64,000 nucleotides of DNA from Uranotaenia lowii (lineage: Eukaryota > Arthropoda > Insecta > Diptera > Culicidae). The stretch is taken from the NCBI RefSeq assembly GCF_029784155.1, contig NC_073693.1:166895104-166959103 (forward strand), in the 5' to 3' direction. The notes beneath the pieces were generated by a model, which was not told the DNA's origin, did not search any database, and saw only the letters and a program-made list of their open reading frames with translations. This document shows, in pieces, positions 56,309 through 64,000 of this stretch (its first letter is position 1; each line of letters begins with the position of its first letter). A program made the position numbers and the translations under genes.

Positions 56309-58232
56309 TACACTACCGTTTCAGATTGTCTCTCATTCAGGATTCGTTAATCACTTCAAATGCCAACAAAACCATCTCCAAAGTTGAAGCAGCATTATCC
56401 AAAATTGAGCTGTGTCTTGAACAGTCGGGAAGCACGACAACAGAAGGAACCGCAGGTGATCAAGACATATTACCTACTGATAAGGAAACTCTGGACAGGC
56501 TTAAAAACTCAAACCTGCAATCAAGTATAAAGGAAGTTCTACAACAACACGTTATCATTGGTCAACAACACAACGACGAAAGAGAACAGCAGCAGCGGCA
56601 GGAACAACAGCTAGAAAGAAATCAACTAGAACAACTACGAAAAGAACAGATCATTCATGAGCAACAACAGCAGCTTCAACAACAGCGGGAGAAATTGCAG
56701 TGGGAACAACACCAACTCGAACAACAAAAGCAAGGGCAACTACGGAATTACGAGAAACGATTTCCTGAAAACGAAAGATGGAATCATCATGAGCAGCAAC
56801 CAATAAGTTCCTCACATCCTATACCAAATCCATCACTACCGGATAACAACAGGCAATTCCAGTACGAAGATATCATTCGGCAACAGCAAATACAAGTACA
56901 ACAATTCGCACAGCTTCAAGAACAATACGAGCAGATGCAGAAGAGCTTGAGCGAGGAAAGGGCTAAGCGATATCATCTAGAACAGCAAGTTTCTCAGCAA
57001 CAACTTAGGCAGCAACAATACCAGCAACAGCAAGAATTCCAGCAGCGTCAACAACATGATTTTTCGTACGGTCAACCAAGCAGAGCTCAGGGTGGATCTG
57101 AACTAGTAGGGAATGAACCAAACTTTCCTTCGTTGAACACCGGAATACAGCATAACAGGGGAGAAGAACACCATAATACGTACAGGTTTTCGCAGCCACT
57201 TCATCGTTGGAAAATAGAAGAGTACGGAGGAGAAAACGATATTCGTAAACTAGGAGAGTTTCTGAATCAAGTCAAAATGTATGCCACGACTGAGGGCATG
57301 GATGACACAACACTGCTTCGTGTCGTCAAGCAGCTATTGAAAGGCAGAGCCTTTGAATGGTACACAAGGTCATACAGGAGCTTGGTCTCATGGGAAGCGT
57401 TTAAAACCGGAATAAAAAATGAATTCCTGCCTTCTCACTATTCCGAAATTTTCAAACAGGATCTCTACCTACGTTTCCAAGGAGCGAATGAATCATTCTC
57501 ATCATTTTACAGAGATTTGATAGCAATTTTCGAGATAATAGAACCACCAATGCGGGAATCGGAAAAGTTGTTCATTCTTAAATCGCACCTGAATATAGAT
57601 TTCGTACCGATAGCTACGGCTTCACAAGTCACGACAATCGATCAGCTAGTCAAAGTGTGTAAGGACTTCGAAGTATCTCGATCGTATGCCTTAAAGAACC
57701 GCCATACAATTATACAAAAAACACCTTGGGTCAGACCGAGCAATATGTCCAACAATCGACTAATAGGAGCATCAAAGGAATACGCGCAACAACCACCTTA
57801 TCGATCTAACTTCGGAAGGCAACAAATCAGCATGTTGACGGCAGAGAGTGATGAACACTCCAACGATATGGGTATAGAGGAATACCAACAAGCAGAGTTA
57901 GCCCAAATAGAAGCTGCAGTTAACGCGGATACAGATGAGCCTGTCGCAACAGTGATCGAGGACATCAACGCATTCAATCTGAATTCAAAATCCGCTATTC
58001 GTTCTTCCAGACCGTCCGACAATCCAATCCACACAACTACTCACCAATCAAAGGCACAACCCTTAGTTTGTTGGCAATGCGAAAAACCAGGGCATACGTA
58101 CTTCATGTGTCCAAACGCAAAAACTTTTCTTTTTTGCTTCACTTGCGGGAAGAAAGGATGCACAACCAGAACATGTCAGAGCTGTCTAGCAAGGTGGCGA
58201 CAGCTAACGCCTGACGCGCCACTACTGTACAC

Positions 58233-58239
58233 GGGAAAC
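58233..58239 (+). promoter_or_regulatory. Slippery heptamer GGGAAAC for -1 gag-pol frameshift
   Basis: In gag frame the bases read G GGA AAC, the exact X XXY YYZ form. The pol frame is the -1 frame and is open from here to the end of pol. The palindrome GAGAGCTCTC (58249-58258) and a small stem GGAAGA/TCTTCC (58265-58280) follow. It lies 24 bases before the gag stop, as expected for programmed frameshifting. Confidence 0.7.
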
Positions 58240-61200
58240 GGAAACCGGGAGAGCTCTCAGTAAGGGAAGAGGGTTCTTCCAATTCTACAAAAATTCCCAG
58301 CATCTGTGAACTATCGTTTTTCCATAAAGTTGAATCCTCCATTGTCAATCCAATAAACAACGACAACAGACCATATGCTCAAATCTCTATAATGGGTGAA
58401 GAACTTCGAGGACTACTGGACAGTGGGGCTACGTGCACTCTTATCGGGGGAGAATTAACGAAAATCGCAGACACTTATATGTTAAAAAAGTATTTGGTCA
58501 AGGGAGAAATACGAACAGTGGATAATTCCTCTCATCATATTTCATTTTTTGCTCATGTTCCAATAGCCTATAATCAGAGATCTCACACCCTTCCCGTGTT
58601 ATTTGTAGAATCAATGCCAACATCATTGATCCTGGGCATGGATTTTTGGAACACATTTGGAGTCAAAGCAGTCGTTTGTGGCTTAACCACAACTGTAGAC
58701 AACTCATCAGTCATAAATTCTTTGACAAAGATCCAAAAAGAACAACTACATACGGTTATCGCTAAATTTCCAACCACGCAAAGCAAAGGTCATCTAGGGC
58801 GAACAAACATGTACTTCCATAGAATCGACACAGGGACATCGCCACCGTTCAAGCAGAAACATTATCCGATGGCAAAGTTTATCCTTGATGATCTCAACAA
58901 AGAAGTGGACCGCATGCTGCGTTTAGGAGTCATCGAAGAAGCAATGTGCTGCCCCTGGAACAATGCCACAGTCGCGGTGAAGAAGAAAGATGGTTCAATG
59001 AGACTTTGCCTAGACGCACGGAAACTGAATTCCATAATTATACAAGAAGCCTATCCCATCCCCCACATTGCAACCATCATGAACAACCTGAGTGGATCTA
59101 ATTATCTTTCCTCGATTGATTTAGAATCAGCTTTTTGGCAGATACCCTTAGAATCCTCATCCAAGGAGAAAACAGCCTTCACCATTCCACAACGGGGCCA
59201 CTTTCAGTTCTGCGTCGTCCCTTTTGGCCTCTCTACCGCAAGCCAAGCTCTCTCCAGGATCATGAACCATCTGTTTATAAATCTTGAACCAAAAGTGTTT
59301 GTCTATCTAGATGATCTGATCTTAGCTACCGAGAAATTTGACGAACACCTGGAATTATTGGAAGAAATCTCGAGACGACTTGATAGGGCAGGATTAACAA
59401 TAAACTCGGAAAAATCTATATTTTGTCGTAAAAGTTTAAATTACCTGGGATATGTGCTAGACGAGAAAGGTTGGCATGTGGATGAAACGAAGATAGAAGC
59501 CATTACCAAATTCCCAGCTCCAAAATCTAAAAAAGAAATACAACGATTTATTGGCATGTGTGGCTGGTACCGACGTTTCATACAGGATTTCTCAAAAACA
59601 GCAGCACCACTGACCGAATTAACCAGATCAAAAGTAAGGTTCAAATGGTCAGATGAATGTGAGAAGGCGTTTCAAACCCTGAAAGGTCAACTTACATCAG
59701 CACCTGTTCTTGCTACGCCCAACTACGACAAGCCATTTTCTGTGGCATGTGACGCCAGTGACATGGCAATCGGTGCTGTCCTGACACAAGAAGGAGAACA
59801 AGGAGAATGTGTGATATCCTATTTTTCACAAAAACTGTCCCCATCTGAAAGGAAATACTCGGTCACCCAGAGAGAATGCCTCGCCGTCATCAGAGCCATC
59901 GAAAAGTTTAGAGGATATCTCGAAGGCACACATTTTACGGTTTATTGCGATCATTCGAGCTTATTGCATCTCAAGACTATGAAGAATCCCACTCCTCTAT
60001 TGTCCAGGTGGATACTTCGCCTCAACGCGTACTCTTTTGACATACGTTTTAGGAAAGGAAGTGCTAATGTCGTACCGGATTGCTTAAGTCGAATTGAGAT
60101 CGTCAATACACTGTCGACCAGCATCTCATCAGATCCTTGGTTCCTGGAGCTTAAGAAAAAAGTAGCTGCTGAAGGGGATAAATTTCCAGACTTTAAAATC
60201 ATTGGAGAAAATCTGTACAAACATTGCTCTATAGTAGACGAAACAGGTGGAAGAGCTCATCGCTGGAAGAAGGTGATACCAAGCGCAGACAGGAGCAACA
60301 TCATACGATGCTATCACGACATACCGACAGCGGCCCACTTGGGATATGAAAGAACTTTACACAGAATCCAGAGAGAATATTACTGGCCCAACATGTCGAT
60401 AGACATCAAGCGACATATCCGCGCCTGTGAAGTCTGCAAAGCTTCGAAAGCTCCCAACACAACACTGACTCCTACACTGGGAAACCCTAAGCCAGCAAAG
60501 TTACCGTGGGAGCTAATTTCCGTCGACTGGGTAGGACCTATGACACGATCTCGTAAAGGTTTTACAGTTCTTCTTGTGGTTGTCGACTGGATTACAAAAT
60601 TCATCATTGTGGAACCTTTTCGTACAGCGAACGCGCAACAGATGGTAGCGTTCTTGGAAGGTTACGTATTCTTAAGGTTTTCAACTCCAAGGATCATAGT
60701 CTCAGATTCTGGTTCGCAGTTCTTATCACATGCTTTCCAAGCCTTCCTCAAGCGATACAAAGTGACACACATGAGAACGGCCTTCTACACACCAATGTGT
60801 AATGCAGCTGAAAGAACTAATCGCACGCTGGTGACATGCATCAGATCCTTGATAGACATTGATCAACGAGATTGGGATCTTCACATCCAGCAGATCGTAT
60901 GTGCGATCAACACCACGAAACAGGACACATTGGGATGTAGTCCTCATTATTGTAACTTTGGGCGAGACCACATCTTATTTACGGATGGGTATCCAACCGC
61001 CAATTTGAACACGCCAGAAGATCCAGCATCAGCCCATATTCTCAGAATGAAAGTTATAGAAAACGTCCAACATTTTGTATTAACTCGAATCAAGAAGGCG
61101 CATGAAGACAGCAAGAAACGATACGACATGAGAGCACGAAACCGGGAATTAGAAGTGGGAGATATTGTGTGGAGACGTTCATTCGAACAATCCTCGGCAG

Positions 61201-61343
61201 CAGACCATCGTACCAAGAAATTAGGACCGAAATTCGTTCCGAGCATAATCCGACAAAAGCAAGGCTGCAACAATTACCTACTCGAAGACATAAAGAGCTC
61301 TAAAACGGGGGTGTACCACGCAAAGGACATAAAACCAGACTAA
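58237..61343 (+). CDS. Ty3-type pol: protease, RT, RNase H, integrase
   Basis: Expressed by -1 frameshift from gag. The ATG at 58392 gives 983 residues, numbered here. Protease LLDSGATCTLIG (D about 10). RT with LCLDARKLNS, LDLESAFWQIP and YLDD at about 305. RNase H with CDASDMAIGAVL, REC and YCDHSSL. Integrase with an HHCC finger (HLGYERTLHR...CEVCKASK, about 650-682) and the D, D, E triad at about 711, 769 and 806 (SVDWVGP, VSDSGSQF, NAAERTNRTL), then a GPKFVPSII-type C-terminal domain. All catalytic residues checked are present and there is no stop, so pol looks functional even though gag is not. It makes and integrates element cDNA. Confidence 0.93.
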
Positions 61344-62142
61344 TCCCGAGAAGATCCAGCTATGCAAACAGTTCATCTGTAGACCACAAGCATCATGCAA
61401 GAAAACACGCACTAGACCCGAACGATGGTCCCTAAACTAAAAAACACGGAAACCTCGTCAATCTCAGAACGCAGCACTTTTCAATTTTGACCGAACTACT
61501 CACCAATTTAAAAATTTACATAAGACACTCTTTTCTTGATTCACAAACGCACCAAATCATATCCATGACTATCCGACAACTATTTAATCTGACCTTAATA
61601 AGTATCTCTTTCACCTACTCGCAAGCGAAAATTGTAATTTCTACACGACAAGTACGTAGCATAAATTCAGTGCAATTAGATGTAACTTTCGAACAGACAA
61701 CAGAAACAGTTACAAGGAAGATCAAATTACTAGTACTAGTTGTACTATGACACAAAACTGCTAATTGTAAATAATCGCCTATAAAAGCCTAATAATAATA
61801 AGGAATGTGTAATTAACATATCATTACGCGCGATAAGAAATCTCGCTATACTTGCAACATTTGTCACCAACCGGTGAAAGCAAGAATCTTATGATGATTT
61901 TGAAGCTCCTCGTTGAAAGGTTAACCTGCATTCGAGTTCCAAGGTGGAAAATCTGTTGAATCAGGAGTTCATAAAATAAGCATCATTGGAAAAGAATCCG
62001 AAGCATAGCATTAGCGAAATTTTCGTGATTGCTTTTACAGTCACGAAAATTTCTTTTTGGAGTACACGGAAGTTGTATTACCGTATGGTAAGAAATAAAA
62101 TCACGCAACTTTGTGAAGCAGTCTATTTAAATTGGCCATCAG
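61344..62142 (+). other. Post-pol region with a short env-position ORF
   Basis: About 800 bp between pol and the 3' LTR. A short ORF at 61487-61750 contains an inner Met (61564) followed by a hydrophobic stretch like a signal peptide, ending SYSQA-like, then about 40 polar residues. It occupies the place of env in some Ty3-type elements, but it is too short and no env motif is seen. A clear polypurine tract before 62143 is not apparent. Confidence 0.35.
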
Positions 62143-64000
62143 ATTTAATATCAAGAAAATCGAGTGATACCTGTTCTTCTGTCAATGGAATCGCTTGACA
62201 GACCATGACACACTAGCCTACTGTCAGAATGAGACTTCCGCTGGATCATTTCCAACATCGTGGTCCATGTGTATAGACGAATAGTCCTGTGCAAACAGAA
62301 AACGGTTACAATATAAAACCACTCGCATATTTAATGCTCTGCGATCGAATCGAAAGTTCCAGTGCGACTGTTTGAACTTGATTAAACGGTAATTTATATT
62401 CACGTCTTAATATCAACCCATAAAGCTCACATAAATGTTCCCTCAGAGAACGAAACATCAATCGCACATCTTTACAAGCGAATCACACGTCGAGTGACGG
62501 AACACTCCGAAAGGCGATCCACGTAGAGCATGAACGGAGGGGCATGATCTGGAGGATCAGGATGAAAGTTTGGTAAACCCCAATCGTTCTAATGTTTCTC
62601 AAATGTGCACATAACACATGGGTCGAAGCTAATTGGAAAATCGATCAAAGGTAGGCGCTAATTATTTAAAAGTAAACGGAAATAATACATGGATAATTTT
62701 TATAGTCCCGAGAGGATTACACGACAAGGTTGTCATTGATATCTGCAGTAATATAAAACTGCAATGATAATACAAATCAATTAAAGGTAAGCTTTAATGA
62801 TTTATAAGCGAACGAACTCTAAATATTTGAAGTTCTCCCAGGCACAAGAGGATTCAGGTTCTAATGCTCCTAAAAGTCTTCGAGAAACACAGAGCGAAGA
62901 AGGTTTTCCGAGGTTGCCCTTACAACAGAACGGACTAGAGAATAAGGTAAACTTTGATGACTCAAGAAACGATCAGATCCTTAATATTGGAATCTCTCGC
63001 AGGCATGAAAGCAACAATAAATTCCAATAAGAATTTGGAACAAGAAATCCAGTAGGAGGAAGGAAACAGCCAAGCCCTCATCAGAGGTAAACACTTCAAT
63101 CTGCTACTCTATACCTCACACTAATTTTGCTGCCTTCAGGGCTTTTGGTGTAGGTTGAAAAACTCATCAGGTGCAAGATATTGGTGCGCCACAACTCAAC
63201 CATTCTCCGCATCCAAGCTGGTACATTCATCTGTGAATTGAAGAAGTGTGTGTCCAATAATCTACCCGGAGCGAATTGTAGCTCAGTTTGAATCGAGAGC
63301 AGGAGTAGTTGCGCGAATTACACCATCGTGGCGGACGTGAATGCCGATTTGCAGTGTGGTGCCGTGAGCGAAATTCATTATCGCGTCCGAAAACAGCTAG
63401 TTCCACCGCCGTCTGGTCGTGTCTATCGAGGCAGAAAGGATTAAGTGAATTAATTCACCATCGGGGGAAACATACCGAAGAAAGGATCTTGCATGTGATC
63501 CGCCAGTGTGTGCATGTGAAGCTATAATAGTTGGTAACCTCTTTCGAAGGAGAGCTGAGCAAGCCGTTCTCTCGCCGTGTGGTGGAATTTTGTACACAGC
63601 TTAGTGGTGTTCGTGTAGTGAAATTTAAGTCCCAGCTCGTGCACTAAGACAACATTGTGATCCCGTTTTGGTGTTTTGTTTTGATTAGTCCTTCTTCATC
63701 GCAGTCAAGAAGGATCGAATCAGAGGTCATCGCCCTTAGTGGGCAATATGAATCAGCTGATAGGCATGCCGCATGAGTGAGCTGATAGTTTGGAGAAGCA
63801 GTGTTGTATCGCATCCGGGTACAAATCTGTCGACGAACTGCAGTAGGCTAAGGTAAACTAGTTTTAGGCTCAAAGTATACACAATTTAGCAGTTTTGATT
63901 ATAGAATAATAGATTTGCACATGATAATGAATTTAATTATGCTTGTTCATTCATTCCATAATACATAAATAATTATGCGACTCTGAATGATTTATATTGA
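62143..64000 (+). repeat. Ty3-type 3' LTR, truncated by the window end
   Basis: Copy of 52809-54666 at offset 9334 without indels. The final ~289 bp and the right target duplication lie outside. No sequence difference from the 5' LTR was noticed, suggesting very recent insertion. Confidence 0.9.

Larger units (their letters stand above)
55061..58263 (+). pseudogene. Ty3-type gag, interrupted by a TA element
   Basis: The first 96 codons (55061-55348) begin MDINHLEDEELLFELNLRR. The frame resumes exactly at 56311 after the inserted element plus one TA copy, and continues 650 codons to TAA at 58261-58263. The middle is very rich in Gln (QQQLQQQREK type), a likely coiled coil. A capsid-like core follows (WKIEEYGGENDIRKLGEFL, LLKGRAFEWYTRSY), then a CCHC knuckle CWQCEKPGHTYFMC and a second cysteine cluster CFTCGKKGCTTRTC. 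Gag packages element RNA in virus-like particles. As it stands the insertion brings an in-frame stop a few codons after its start (55358-55360). Confidence 0.85.
52809..64000 (+). mobile_element. Ty3-type LTR retrotransposon with about 2.1 kb LTRs (3' LTR cut by window end)
   Basis: Direct repeats begin at 52809 and 62143, a constant offset of 9334 to the window end, with no difference noticed by eye over 1.86 kb. A PBS (TGGCGCCCAACGA) follows at 54957. Gag (zinc knuckles), a frameshift site, and pol (protease, RT, RNase H, integrase) lie between. Very long LTRs plus a lysine-tRNA primer recall the Osvaldo/Ulysses branch (inference from known features of that group). A TA element of 960 bp (55349-56308) interrupts gag, so this copy is defective. 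The target duplication cannot be seen because the right end lies outside. Confidence 0.9.

Overview
The window looks like mosquito DNA (most likely a culicine such as Aedes; inferred from insect-like host genes in a dense, nested load of TA-flanked inverted-repeat elements, BEL/Pao, Ty3 and non-LTR retrotransposons). It is AT-rich, eukaryotic and intron-bearing, and has one 500-base N gap.

Host genes. A three-exon TM7SF3-like membrane protein gene lies at 1053-3323 (minus). RpS9 is complete at 30408-33211 (minus), with a short non-coding first exon near 33400-33412. Its second intron holds four copies of a probable H/ACA snoRNA, and its first intron holds a weaker C/D candidate. The first four coding exons of CPSF6 lie at 39442-41111 (plus); the rest is not found. 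There are isolated exon-like pieces of unrecognised genes at 12103-12606, 42861-43161 and 50197-50485.

Mobile DNA. 3713-11711 is three head-to-tail elements with CCCGCAT ends. 12607-15918 is a long-inverted-repeat element with another nested in it. 15940-28958 is an I-group LINE broken by a complete but reverse-transcriptase-less BEL/Pao element (17059-23147) and by a 1.7 kb inverted-repeat element (23173-24878). 34375-38940 is a CR1/L2-type LINE with two open ORFs. 44687-46903 and 50657-52685 are further nested inverted-repeat pairs. From 52809 to the window end is a Ty3-type element with LTRs of about 2.1 kb, a lysine-tRNA primer site, a GGGAAAC frameshift site between gag and pol, and a 960 bp TA element inside gag.

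Main theme. Several roughly 1 kb inverted-repeat elements, most flanked by TA, each carry a different small transcription-unit-like cargo: a 60-90 bp GT-AG intron and often an AATAAA signal. A larger relative carries decayed fragments of two recognisable host genes (CYFIP/Sra-1 and a RecQ helicase). This resembles the plant Pack-TYPE, gene-capturing transposons. One such element sits inside a retrotransposon whose LTRs look identical, so the class seems recently mobile. I regard this as the best candidate for an under-described system here.
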